From NCBI RefSeq assembly GCF_029962835.1, contig NC_080588.1, forward strand, positions 60,536,001-60,600,000: DNA of 64,000 nucleotides, written 5' to 3'. The position numbers and the translations under genes were made by a program. Positions 10,701-21,119 of this stretch are shown piece after piece. Positions within the stretch are counted from its first letter, which is position 1. Each line of letters starts with the position of its first letter. This DNA is from Magnolia sinica. Lineage: Eukaryota > Streptophyta > Magnoliopsida > Magnoliales > Magnoliaceae. Below the pieces are notes generated by a model. The model was given only the letters and a program-made list of their open reading frames with translations. It was not told the DNA's origin and searched no databases.

Positions 10701-13700
10701 GAATATGCGTAACAGGGTTGGGCAGCCCTGGCATAGATAAACCCTTCAAGATTCCTTCTTCCTGACCCTTGAGCATCATTTGAGAGAAGGCTTCGCTGAT
10801 AAGAAGGAAAAGGAGAGGGGAGAGGGGATCCCCCTGACACAGCCCTCTCGAACTCTTGAAGAAACCGTAAGGAGATCCATTCAGCAACACAAAGAAGTGA
10901 GCCAAACTAACACAAGCTTGAATCCAAGATCTCCATTTGGGCCCGAAACCCATTCAAGAAAACATATATTGGAGGAATCGGGGACACATTTGTACAAATA
11001 TTTAAATAATAAAATATTGTATTAAGATAGCATTGTAATTAGCTACGGCTGTATTGGCTGTTCACTAACGACAGCTGTATTGGCCCAAAACAACCAAATT
11101 CAGGGCAATACAAGGTGATATGGCCCCATATCAATGGTGAATGATAAGGTACATTCTTTGCCAAGGTGGTCCAAATAATCAACCCAATCATACTCCCACT
11201 TCTGTTAGATGCACTTGGGCTTGTTCAGCAAAGTTAGTTGTTCAAATTCAGGGAACCTACACCCATAGGCTTCCCTTCCAAAGAACCTGGCCTAAATGGC
11301 ACTCTTCAGATCTAGGAGACCTGATTCCACGGATGTTGAAGTGGTCGCTCTCCAAATTTGGCTCCTCTTGTACCCACATGACAAAGTTCTCACCTGAGGG
11401 CACTCTCTTGATTAGTCGAGGTTGAGATCATTTGTACTTGCCACTTTTCATCAGCTTGTCCTGCCGGACCCCTTCAGCAGCCAAGGTTGCTCATCACTTT
11501 TCGCACATGATTGACCAAGTTACAATGCCTTTAGAAAGCGTCAGCATTAGAGTGATCCCCTCTCTAAGCCTTGATGCATGTACCATAGGCCTATTTTCTA
11601 TTATGGTAATCATATCTCTAATTGATCCAGTTGGCTTTCCATTTTGGTCATCGCCAGCAAGAAGGCAGCTTCATGATTTCAAGTGGTAGCATCTTATTAG
11701 TTCAAGCCGAATGTCCTGGTACGTTCTATGGCTAGTTGTAATTCACTAAGCTACAACCGACTCCACTTTTCATCTATAAGAGGAGGACCTTCCTCTTATT
11801 AACTAATTTGAGAGATCAAAAGCGGAGACTCTTAAGTCTACAATTAGATAGTGATAAAGCCCCTGGTCCTTATGGCTATCCAATAGCTTTTTTTTGTATC
11901 TTTCTGGCATTTGATTAAAGATGATTTGATGAAATTCATTGATGATTTCTTCTGCTCTAGTCGTCTTCCCTTGTAAATGGGTTGTACTTTTATTGCTTTG
12001 ATCCCAAAGTTAAAAGGGGCTGAGAACCTTAAGGATTTTAGACCAATTAGTTTAATCAGCAAACCTGACAAGATCCTCACTAAGGTCCTTAGCCAGAGGG
12101 TGAGAAATGTGCTCCCAAATATTATTTCCCCTAATCAAAGTGTTTTTGTTTATGGAATGTAGATTCTGGACAGTGTTTTAATTGCTCATAAATGCCTGGA
12201 TTCTTGTTCGAGATCAGGTTGTGTCAGAGTTATGTATAAGTTAGACCTAGAAATGGCTTATGATCATGTTGAAAAGTCTTCCTTGGACAACATGATGGTC
12301 CGGATGGGTTTTGAGGGGGAAACGGAGACATTGGATTTCAGCTTGTGTCTCTTCAGCCAAGTTTTTTGTTTTAATTAATGGGTCTCTTTTGGTTTCTTCA
12401 AAGCCTCCCAGGGTTTAAGATAGGGGGATCCTCTTTCCCCCTTTCTCTGTCCTTGTTTTAGAGGCTCTTAGTTGCATGCTCTCTAAAGGGCAGGAGGAGG
12501 TTCTTTTCCAAGGATTTATACTGGAAATTTTTCCTAATAGGATTAGTTATCTTCAATTTGTTGACGATACTTTGCTCTTTTGCAAGGCTAAGGATTTCAT
12601 GGTGGATTTTTTAGGTATGGCTGTTTGTTGGTTTCAACTTGTCTCAAGTCCAAAGTTAAGTTTGCTAGAAGTGAATTTTGCGGGATTAATTTGCCTAGTG
12701 AAGAGACTCTGTCCTTTGCTGAATCCTTTGGTTGTAGTGATGACTCTAGAGTTGTACACAAGCCAAGCTAGCTCAAAAAGCTCGCTTTAACTCAACTCGG
12801 TTTAACTTGGATCGCCTTGTCCCAAAAGGGGGATTCCAGACGGGCCAAGGCTTGTTTGACTCAGCTAGTTAAAAAACAAGCCAAGGTCGAGCAGCAGGTA
12901 GCTCAGCTCGGCTCGACTTGGCTTGAAGCTCGACTCCAACCTCGACTCGGCTCGACCTCAACCCTGTTAATTTCATCTGTTTGAAGGAGGTTAATTATTC
13001 ATATTATTTTGTTATTAGTAGTGTTGAATGGATTACACTTTTAAATTACTAGTTTAACATTTGTTATTTTTTGTTAAACATATATCTCTAAAATATTGAT
13101 GGTGTTGAATGGATTACACTTTTGGCTTTACTATTCTTTAAATTATATGTATCGTTCATATCTTGTTTTTAGGCTTTTAGCTGTTACTAAAGATAGCTCG
13201 GCTCAACTCAACTCGACTCGACTCAACTCAATCTAAGCTCAACTCAGCTCAAACCATCGGCTCGAGGCGAGCGAACATGTTGAGCTAGAAAGCCAAGCCA
13301 AGCTAAGCTCGAGCTAGGGTTAGAGTGGGGCCAATATGAACTGAGCTTGGCATAGCTCAACTCGATGTACAGCTGTAGCTGGCTCTCTCCCTACTACTTA
13401 TTTTGGTCTCCCTCTATGTATTGGCAAATCTCCTCTTCACCTTTGGGACAAAGTTATTGAGCGGCTGGAGAGAAAGCTCTCCCCCTGGAAGTGTAAAAGG
13501 CTGAGCGGTGCAGGGGATTAAGATCTTTTCCCATATTTCAATGTTCTTTCCTCGACGAGTGCGTCCCATTTCCCTAGACTAATGACACAATTCACAAAAA
13601 AATTATATATTACCACAAACGAACTAGGGCTTACCTAAAACTCTATGTGAAATTACTAAATTGCCCTCTGGACATGCGAAAGTGCTAGCTGGACGAACAG

Positions 13701-14731
13701 TACACCTTTGATGATTAGGTCAGGCTCCATAGATCCTAACACAAGCCTCCTTAGCATTTCAATAAACAGATGACAAATACTATTGTGCAGCTCATATCAT
13801 AGAAATTCCAAGCAGCTCCCTCATGGCACAAATGGCAAACATGTGAGGTGATCAGGAATGTTCATCTGGCAGGCCACTGCATGGATAGGCCACATCCCAA
13901 AAGTGAGAAAATTGTACTGGCAACAGCCATCAGTGGCTGGGAGAAGGAATGGTTACCCCGGGCAACTGTTAACATTCAACCAGAGAAAGCGGCAAAAACT
14001 GGCGTATCAGATTTGTCCAGCCACTGCATTGGCCCAGTCAATTGACAGTCCCAATCACAATAACACATGCTTACCACGTATACTGTCAGCTGTGAGGAGG
14101 AAGCTGCATAGAACTTCCACACAGCGATACAATCGAATGGAACAGAACAGAACTTATGAACACATCTCATCGGTTACTTGTCAGTTACAAACTTGTGTCG
14201 TTGCTGTTTGAATGACAAATAGCCATGGAAATGGAATCTCACTCAGATTATTGGCACAGATTATCAGAATCTTAAGGGGGCGTTTGGATGCCTGTAACTT
14301 CCTAAAATGTAATAAGTCACTTACAGGTGGTGTTTGGGAAGGGGATTCAGATGTAAGTAACTTGCTTAAAGGCTAACGTTCGATTTTTCAAAAAGGGGGG
14401 AAAGCAAGTAAGATGCTTTCAGTGCAATTAGTGATTTCAGGCTAACGTTCGATTTTTTTCAAAAAGCTATTTCAGTGCAATTACAATCTCAGTAAAATGC
14501 AATCAATCACAGTTGTAGAGAGAGAGAGAGAGAGAGAGTTACCTTGATTTGGAAGAGCTTGAAAGTACGAGATTCTGAGTTCTTCTCCTTTCGGGGATTG
14601 TCTTCGGCTGTTTTGATTGAACCGCTGATGTTTGGAGTAGTGAGATTGAAATCTGCAGTGACGGAATCGATGGCTGCTCTCCAATCGGCATCTCCATCTT
14701 CCGCTCCGCTGCTGCTACTGTTCCCGCCCAT
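7730..14731 (-). CDS. conserved plant protein of unknown function, four exons, 3' end not found
   Basis: Exons on the minus strand are 14731-14543, 8767-8620, 8515-8445 and 7933-7730. Every junction is GT/AG and the phases agree (0, 1, 0), giving 204 residues so far. Exon 1 begins MGGNSSSSGAEDGDADWRAA and is acidic. Exon 2 holds AQKLLDDLVDK and GGIRLFSQAPPGIIFDP. Exon 3 holds PRPTKRPRILPGEE, a basic patch. Exon 4 is a charged alanine-rich helix with RSLARFEAKDAAAKAA and ends ..RLRGEEWLPSIAREMQ before GTAAGT. I recognise this combination as a protein conserved in land plants, but I know no function. Reading through the last donor would stop 13 codons later at 7691; otherwise a short last exon lies further left. 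Intron 1 (8768-14542) is swollen by LINEs A and B. A CT-rich stretch at 14740-14760 (GA-rich on the coding strand) would be 5' leader. Confidence 0.8.
9011..9027. repeat. target-site duplication of LINE A, right on coding strand
   Basis: The 17 bases gaatcggggacacattt are repeated exactly at 10975-10991. Confidence 0.93.
9028..10974 (-). mobile_element. LINE A: 5'-truncated L1-type retrotransposon
   Basis: The element is bounded by a perfect 17-bp target duplication (9011-9027 and 10975-10991). It ends in a poly(A) tail, seen as a T run at 9028-9035 on the plus strand. Reverse transcription stopped inside the RT domain, so the endonuclease and ORF1 are absent. It sits in intron 1 of the conserved gene in the same orientation as that gene. 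Its protein is close to LINE D at 42698-44308, so both belong to one family. Confidence 0.93.
9127..10953 (-). pseudogene. LINE A ORF2 remnant: RT C-half plus zf-RVT domain
   Basis: A single frame runs from 10953 to 9127 (about 608 codons) with just one interruption, a TAG at 10335-10333. LINE D has tyrosine at that place (SLPLYFMSLF). The first part has RT motifs GDPLSPLLF and FADDTLIF. Then come the SLGGKLTLI connection region and FLWSGKDTQNRMHLLEWKEV. The C-terminal part is the zf-RVT segment, with WLADCNKILTIDNLNKRG, the cysteines of NICLCCMHS and NHLLVHCPL. The last residues are VDLCFLGG. The nearly intact frame and perfect target duplication indicate a recent insertion. Confidence 0.9.
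11000..11834. other. intron sequence, unassigned
   Basis: Part of intron 1 of the conserved gene. It contains a degenerate local repeat (gctgtattggc at about 11048 and 11072). The rest may be old retrotransposon DNA, but no domain motif was found. Confidence 0.3.
11835..13550 (+). pseudogene. LINE B: decayed L1-type reverse transcriptase, interrupted
   Basis: Plus-strand pieces in shifting frames give a typical LINE RT order: SDKAPGP near 11855, PKLKGAENLKDFRPISLI at about 12006, YKLDLEMAYDHVE at about 12236, GDPLSPFL near 12428, FVDDTLLF at about 12558. After an inserted MITE (12748-13378) the frame resumes at 13390 with YFGLPLCIGKSPLHLWDKVI and KLSPWKCKRLSG. The MITE falls exactly between NLPSEETL..FGC and the YFGLPL block, which are adjacent in LINEs A and D. 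Many stops; no target duplication or tail seen. Old copy in intron 1 of the conserved gene. Confidence 0.85.
12748..13378. mobile_element. hAT-like MITE rich in CTCGACTCGG repeats
   Basis: The outer ends agttgtacacaagcc and, read inwards from the right, agctgtacatcgag form imperfect terminal inverted repeats. The inner flanks are strings of degenerate gctcgactcggctcaa units in opposite orientation, so the whole can fold back. The sequence splits the LINE B reading frame. Flanking ttgtagtg and ctgtagct could be a damaged 8-bp target duplication, as in hAT elements. Confidence 0.65.
13560..14270. other. intron sequence, unassigned
   Basis: Part of intron 1 of the conserved gene. I see no gene, tail or inverted repeat here. 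Confidence 0.3.
14272..14490. repeat. partial 'gcgtttggatgcc' MITE with short duplication
   Basis: It starts gggggcgtttggatgcctg, the typical end of a MITE class also present at 26469. It holds the duplicated piece aggctaacgttcgattttt at 14370 and 14439. The other end is not clear. Confidence 0.45.
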
Positions 14732-14866
14732 CCCTTCTCTCTCTCTCTCTCTCTCTCTCAGGAGAAAGAGGAGAACTAATCACCTACAGCCGGGTGTATG
14801 CTACAACTCCGCAACAAATCATGCCGGTCCATTCATCAGGCGGCCTCACTATCAGAATATATGGAC

Positions 14867-15342
14867 AGGCGCGCTTCGGTTCATCCCTGTGGAGCCCACC
14901 GAGATGTACGTGCCTTACATCCACGCCGTCCATTCGTTTTGACAGCTCATTTTAGAGCATGATCCTAAAAACGGAGCAGATCAAAATCTCAGTTGGACCA
15001 TACCATAGGAAACAGCGGTGATTGAATATCCACCATTAAACACTTCCTGTGGGTGTCAAAAGTTTCGGATCAAGATGATATTTGTATAGTCCCTTCATGC
15101 ATGTCATTGTGACCCCATTAACAGGTTGGATGGAAAATAAACATTCCAGTGGCCCCCCAAGAAGTTTTTAATGGTGGGGTGTCAATCACCACTGTTTCCT
15201 TTGGTGTGGTCCACTTAAGATATGGATCCACTTTATCTTTTGGATCATGCCCTAAAATGAGCTGTCAAAACGGATGGACGGCATGGATGTAAGGCATATA
15301 CGTCAAGGTGGGCCCATAGTCAGAATCCACCGAATCAGCGCC
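14867..15342. mobile_element. foldback MITE of the gggcccacc family (MULE-like), copy 1
   Basis: The two halves are inverted copies. The left arm reads ggcgcgcttcggtt..gagcccacc..ccttacatccacgccgtcc; the right arm is its reverse complement with scattered changes. The outer flanks (t)atatggac at the left and (c)atatggac at the right fit an 8-of-9 target duplication. It starts about 140 bases upstream of the conserved gene's start codon, on the promoter side. Confidence 0.8.
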
Positions 15343-15684
15343 CATATGGACGGCTTAGGTGTACAAGGTTAATTAACCCCCAATTATAATGTCAAAAAGG
15401 CCCTTACTAGAGCATTGGGAGGGAGTCGTTATTGTTTCAGCCTCCATGACAGTGTGACACTATTCAGCTTTCTAAGATGAAAATGTCCATCTACTGGCTC
15501 TCTCCTACTCGCTCGCACGTTGGAAAGCCCTGGATGGGTTCTTGAGTTTCGAGGTATGGACTCCACGGAATCAATGATTGGAGCTATCCTGGCTAATTTG
15601 ATCCGTGCACTTTAATCTGATAGTCTTAAACTCACAGTAAAATCATTTCAAAAGGAGGAAAACAAAAAAAAAAAACTGAGCCTA
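15343..15684. other. intergenic, unassigned
   Basis: No gene or repeat recognised, apart from a short poly-A patch near 15665. Confidence 0.3.
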
Positions 15685-16395
15685 TTTGTGACCTACAATT
15701 GCGTGAGTATTATGATTTTGGATTGTTTCCACCAATGTGGTCCACCGGTCATGAGTAATGCACTCAAACTTTGTCTATGGTATGAAATTAAAATACGTTT
15801 CATCTGTACAACTTGAATTTATTTCGATACAAACGGATGAGCCCCACATAGGACGTGGTATGAGTTCAATAGGTGTGGCCCTTGGATGGGAAATGTCATT
15901 TGGCCTTTTCTTCTCTTGCTTTTGTTATTCAAAGCACGCATGGTTGCCTTAGAAGTTGAATAAAAGAGGTGATTGTTGGTCACATTCCTTACTTGATTTG
16001 ATCCATTAACTTATTTCAAAGAATCATGGGACATCGATGGATATTGATTTCATTTCCATCTCAAGCTGTCCTGGACATTGTAATAGAGATATTGGTGGAC
16101 TTTTAGCCAGAGTTGTTTCCTATGTTGTGGTACACCCCTAATGTCCTCTTTCCTAAAGAAAAGACCAAAATAGCATTTTCCGCCTAAGGGCCCCGCATAA
16201 TGCATCCACTCTTGTGATGGGTTCAATAAGTGGGATACTAGCTTGTTTCAGAACAAACTTAAGATGTCCACATGAAATGAGTTTTAATTTTGTGCTATAG
16301 GACAAAATTTGAATATAGAACTCATGACCAATGGACCACACCAGTAGAAATAGTCTGTAGTTAGCACACAATGCTCATGCAGTTATAAGCCACAA
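15685..16395. mobile_element. large foldback element, arms about 230 bp
   Basis: Sequence 15685-15915 reappears inverted at 16155-16395. Matching pairs include catgagtaatgcactcaaactttg against caaaatttgaatatagaactcatg, and gtggcccttgg against cctaagggccc. Arms are roughly 75% alike by eye, with about 240 bases between them. Non-coding. Confidence 0.65.
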
Positions 16396-16718
16396 GCAAC
16401 TTCAAATTTTTTTGAAATGACCTTATTGTAGGTTCACAGCTATCAAATTAAAGTGAACAGATCATATCGACCGATTGGTGATCCAAATCGTTTATTTAAT
16501 GGGACCCACACACCCAATTTCAAAAGGCCTCTTGATTTCCGCAACATGCTAGCACTGTACAAAAGATTGTTGGCAGATGGACATTTTCATCATTAAAAAA
16601 ATCCAAATAATGCCTAGGTGTATAAAACAAAAATGAATTCAAATGCTAAGGTCAACATCCTTATAATGTCATAATTTGTGATGTTATGATTGAAGATTAT
16701 TTTAGTTAATAACCCAAT

Positions 16719-17138
16719 GGGGAGTGGATTAGGTGAGACCTTGGATCCACCGAGGTGGGTGAGGCTCCCGATTGTAGAGCTCACAATGATATATTTAACT
16801 GCATCCATGCCATCCATCTGTATTAAAAGCTCATTTTAGGGTATGATCCTAAAAATGAAGCAGATCCAAATCTTGTAAGGACTATACCACAAGAAATAGT
16901 AGGGACTGAATCCCCACCATTAAAAACTTCATGGAGCCATCGGAACGTTTATTTGGCATCCAACCTGTTGATAACGTCACAAAGATGGGGATAAAGATAC
17001 CACACAAATATCAACTTCATCCAAAACTTTTGTAGCCCAAGAGAAGTTTTTAATGTAGTCGCATACATCATGGTGAGCCCCACAATCAAGGGTCACACCC
17101 ACGTCAGTGGATCCGGTCTCTCACCTAATCCGCTCCCC
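16719..17138. mobile_element. foldback MITE of the gggcccacc family, copy 2
   Basis: The ends are near-perfect inverted repeats: ggggagtggattaggtgaga at the left and, inverted, ggggagcggattaggtgaga at the right, continuing inwards for about 75 bases. The middle has the family core (ccatgccatccatctg, gatcctaaaaatgaagcaga, gaatccccaccattaaaaac). Confidence 0.85.
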
Positions 17139-17244
17139 TCTATTTGATTTCGGAAACAGATGATTTTCAAGTGGGGCCCAACTTCTGCACGGGGTAGATG
17201 TCTTATAAATCTGACCAGGAAACACCAGACCTGCATGTTAAGCT

Positions 17245-17676
17245 TGTTGTATTTGATGCCTTAAATCTAATCAGATTCTGTGTAGATTTTTCGCGCAACT
17301 GCGAAAGGGCGGGATTTGTTTCCGATTTCATTTATGATTCTTTCCGATTTTGTTTGGAATTCTTCCTAAAACTATATATATATGGGTGTAAACGGGATTA
17401 GGAGATATTATTCTAAGGGATTCCAAGGGTTTCTAAAAGGGTTCTAGGGTTATCAAAGGGTGTAGCAAGGGTGAGATTCGAGGTTGTTCGAATCGGGTAA
17501 GTCCTCTCTCTTTGTAATTTTTATTTTCATAGTGAAGATCTATCGCTTTGTGCCATGGTTTTTTCCCTCAAGGGTTTTTCACGTTAAATCTGCGTGTTCT
17601 CTTGTGTGTGCTTGCTGCCATTGGAATATTATCATAGATCTAGATCTGTGTGATTCCGCAGGCCAAAATTTCAACA
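17245..17676 (+). repeat. 5' LTR of Copia-1
   Basis: Starts TGTTGTATTTGATGCC and ends AATTTCAACA. It contains the (TA)n patch near 17373 and cagattctgtgtagattttt, all matched in the 3' copy. Confidence 0.95.
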
Positions 17677-17678
17677 AG

Positions 17679-17690
17679 TGGTATCAGAGC
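17679..17690 (+). promoter_or_regulatory. primer-binding site, initiator tRNA-Met type
   Basis: TGGTATCAGAGC, two bases after the LTR end. This is the usual plant copia site complementary to the 3' end of initiator methionine tRNA. Confidence 0.93.
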
Positions 17691-17731
17691 TATCGTTGGG
17701 GCACAGATCTGAATCTGCAGAATTAGCAATA

Positions 17732-18873
17732 ATGGGAAGTGCTATATATGATATTGAGAAGTACTCAGGGAATAATAACTTTGAGTTATGGAAGATCAAG
17801 ATGATCAGTTCCTTAATCAAGCAAGGCGAAGATGGCGCTCTTAAGGAGCGAAAGTCTACTATGACTGATGATAATTAGAATAATCTTGATAAGAAGGCTT
17901 TATCAGCGATCCGTTTATGTCACACAGATGAGATTCTCTACAATGTCATGAGGGAGAAAACTGCGACTAAGTTATGGGCGAAGTTAGCAGATGTCTATGC
18001 GAAAAAATCCTCTGAAAATCGCCTGCACTTGAAGCGGCAGTGGTATAACTTCAAAATGGTAGAGGGTGGAGATCTGGAGGCTCACATCAGCAACTTTAAT
18101 AAATTGGTTTGCAAATTGCTGGATATAAAGGAAGTGATGAAAGATGAGGAACAAGCATGTATGTTGCTGAATTCTCTTCCTGTGTCTTATGAGTCATTCA
18201 AGGATATAATGTGCTCCACGAATAAAACTCTGACTGTTGACATTGTTATTTCAGCCCTTCAAGGGAAGGTTATGAGAAAGCTTAATGCTGATATAGGGAT
18301 ATCTTCTAAGGCACTGCTTACAAGGGGTATGAATTCTAAACAAGATACAGGTTCTTCAGGTTCTAGATCCAAATCCAAAGGCAAGGGCAAAGGAAAGATA
18401 AAGTGCTGGAATTGTGGGATGGAAGGACATGTGAAGAAGGATTGTGGAAATCCTAAATCTAAGAAAGAAGATTCTGATGCTTCATACAGGGAGGTCAATG
18501 CTGCCATGTCAGATGGATCGAGTGAATGTGATAATAATGTTTTGTTTGTGCCTACGATCAGGCGGTCATACCATGATCATAAGGATGAGTGGATATTAGA
18601 CACAGGGGCATCTTTTCACATGACTCATCATCGGAGTTGGTTCACCAGTTACAGAGAGTGCGATGGTGGATAGGTGTTTATGAGCAATGACTTTGCCTGT
18701 AATGTTGTGCCTGTTGGTTTGGTGCGCATTAAGATGGTTGAGCGTACCTTGACTAATGTTAGACACGTTCCTGATTTGAAGAAAAATCTGATTTCTCTTG
18801 GTGTACTTGAGACAATGGGTTGCAAGTTCACAGGTATTGATGGTACACTTAAGTTATCTAAGGGGGCACGGTA
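17732..18873 (+). pseudogene. Copia-1 gag-protease, two stop codons
   Basis: One frame runs from the ATG at 17732 to a frameshift after LSKGA. It has only two internal stops: TAG at 17876, where the fragment at 238-262 has tryptophan (DDNW), and TAG at 18671. The gag domain (YSGNNNFELWKIKM, LWAKLADVYAKKS) is followed by a basic stretch and an intact CCHC knuckle, CWNCGMEGHVKKDC, near 18405. Then comes the protease, WILDTGASFHMTHH, with the catalytic DTGA at about 18598. After the frameshift, VWHVGHCHMSG remains of the GAG-pre-integrase domain up to about 18997. Confidence 0.9.
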
Positions 18874-19002
18874 ATCATGAAAGCGCAATGACTCGTTAAC
18901 ATGTACAGGTTGATCGGGAGCACTTCAAAAGGTGGAGCTGCAGTGGATATAGCGGATTCCACCTCTACATGTGTGTGGCATGTTGGGCATTGTCACATGA
19001 GT

Positions 19003-19459
19003 GGGTAGGGCAGGAAGGCTAAGACGCGCGGACAGGGATACAGAGCAGGTGGAGCAGCCACCTGTGAGGAGAATCACACGGCATGATCGCAGGATATCGG
19101 CGAGGTACATGGACGACTCTAATATCGCATGGGATTCATCTTCTATTCAGACGGCTCTAGGTGAGCCTGGTGTTGAGAAGTGGAAGGTGACTATGTGCGA
19201 TGTGATGGACTCGTTGTATCAGACCGACATATGGAAGCTGGTGGAGTTTCCAGTGGGCCGAAAAGTGGTTGGATGTAGGTGGATCTTCATGAAGATACAA
19301 CATAGATACAGGTCGAGGTTGGTGGCAAAGGCTTATGCTCAAAGAGAAGGGATCGGCTTCTCAAAGATATTCACGCTGACGGTATAATTGGTGTCTATTA
19401 GATCCATGATTAGCGCTGGTTGGCCACTGTGATTTTAAGCTGGAAGGATAGATGTGGAA
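19003..19459 (+). pseudogene. Copia-1 reverse transcriptase, N-terminal part
   Basis: Reading starts abruptly in the pre-RT linker (PPVRRITRHDRR, ARYMDDSN) and continues with the copia RT start: WKVTMCDVMDSLYQTDIWKL, VGCRWIFMK, RSRLVAKAYAQREGI. The integrase that should precede it is absent, so about 1 kb was deleted at a junction near 18998-19003. A stop at 19385 and frameshifts follow. The RT is cut by the solo LTR at 19460 just after LEG.MW and resumes at 23524. Confidence 0.88.
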
Positions 19460-20869
19460 TGTCACGCCCCAAACTCGAAAAATGGGCTCACAAAATTTTC
19501 AATCGCCGAATCCAGCGCCGACAGCCTCCGTAGTGCCCCATTCTCGAATTATGGCACTCACATGCCTGATTCCGATCCTGAGATCCTACAAGGAGGATTT
19601 TCAGTATGAATATTTTTTTGTAATGGAGTATAACCATAAGCATAACCAAGTCACAAAACAACATCACCACATATCCACTATATCAAAAACTTTAAGTATA
19701 ATGCGGAAAGAAAAATACAGGGTGATCAAAAACTCCAAAATAATCTGACGTACGCTTCTGCCTCAGCGCTGCTGCGATCCAATGCCACCTGCACACAACA
19801 GTCATGCATAAGCTTACAAAAGCTTAAAGGGTGGTGTAGGTGTGTGCGCAAGGCAAGCGCCAAGTGTACAATATCAGAGTAATGCGGAAATATGCGGAAA
19901 GTCCATGAATGCTATCAGTTGTACCAAAGTTATGTGATTTAAGGCCTATGTAGCCAAATATCATATGCGAGATGTAAAGCAAGCATGCCTGTACTCATCG
20001 AGTACACATATCAGTACAGTTCCTCTCCGGGATATCACCGGGGTCTAGTACACTTCACAATGATTGCCACCTCCCTAGCCGCATAGCCCAGCGAGCGGAA
20101 TAGACCTCACTATCCGTCTGACCAGTAGTCTGCCAATACCCACCCAGCTCGTCGATAGCGGACTCATTTGTGAGCTGGTCAAACTCAGCCTAGCTTATAG
20201 CCCCCTCACTCGGGCGGATAAGGCCACATCCCCTTCCAACAGACCACGACACAGTGGGAGACGCGGCGTACTGGTATTCGGCACTCGGGCGCTCGTGTAT
20301 CTACTCGGTTTAGACGTTATAGCACCTCCTGGTACCAAAAAGGTTTTGAAACTTTCACCCAAAGATATCCTAAGTGCCTACAGTTCTAGAACAAAGTATT
20401 TTCAGTATCCAATACAGTCATCCAAGATGTATCTGTGGAGCCACGGCCCTGATGTTACTAGGGTGTACAATGATCAAGTCACACATATGCGAGATGCATG
20501 AGTCACACCATATAGCCATGCAGTAATCCCGCGCATACCACGCACTTATATGAGGCACTCTGTCTCATAAGGAGTCTCGTAAATGTCTCAACCCAACGGC
20601 TTATGTTATGATCAAACATTCTTCATATCAAGCATACATATGATGCGTATAGCATGAGTCATGAAATTATACTAAGCATGTTATAAAGTGATGAACTATC
20701 AACAAGTATGGGCCTATCAATGGGCCCTAAGGAGAGTTACAACACGGACATTCAACCAACATTGTACTTACAATGTGGGCTTCAAACCATCATTGCTCCC
20801 AAGGCATAGCCCGCTATAAAGGTCAACACATAAACTACGGTGGAATCACATTACAATGGTCTTATATAC

Positions 20870-21080
20870 ATCTCATTGGGCCTCGACCATGGGCCTCTGA
20901 TACATCGAATGGGCCTCATAATGTAGGCCTCATATATATCAAAGCGGGCCTCAACAATGGGCCACAAATGCATCAAGATGGGCCTCCTCAAATGGGCCTT
21001 ATAATATCAAGGTGGGCCTCAACAACGGGTCTTATATATGTCAAAGTGGGCCTCAACAATGGGCCACAAATGCATCAAGA
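20870..21080. repeat. degenerate tandem repeat, 'gggcctcaacaatgggcc'
   Basis: Imperfect units containing gggcctca(a/t) follow each other. A longer 100-base period is marked by ggcctcaacaatgggccacaaatgcatcaagat at 20947 and 21047. It lies within the gypsy solo LTR. Confidence 0.75.
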
Positions 21081-21119
21081 TATATATAATTTTTTTATAT
21101 AAATGAATCACCTCAAAAG

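Noticed and set aside
14544-14942. Plus-strand 132-codon frame
   Set aside because: It is antisense to exon 1 of the conserved gene and runs through a CT microsatellite into a MITE.
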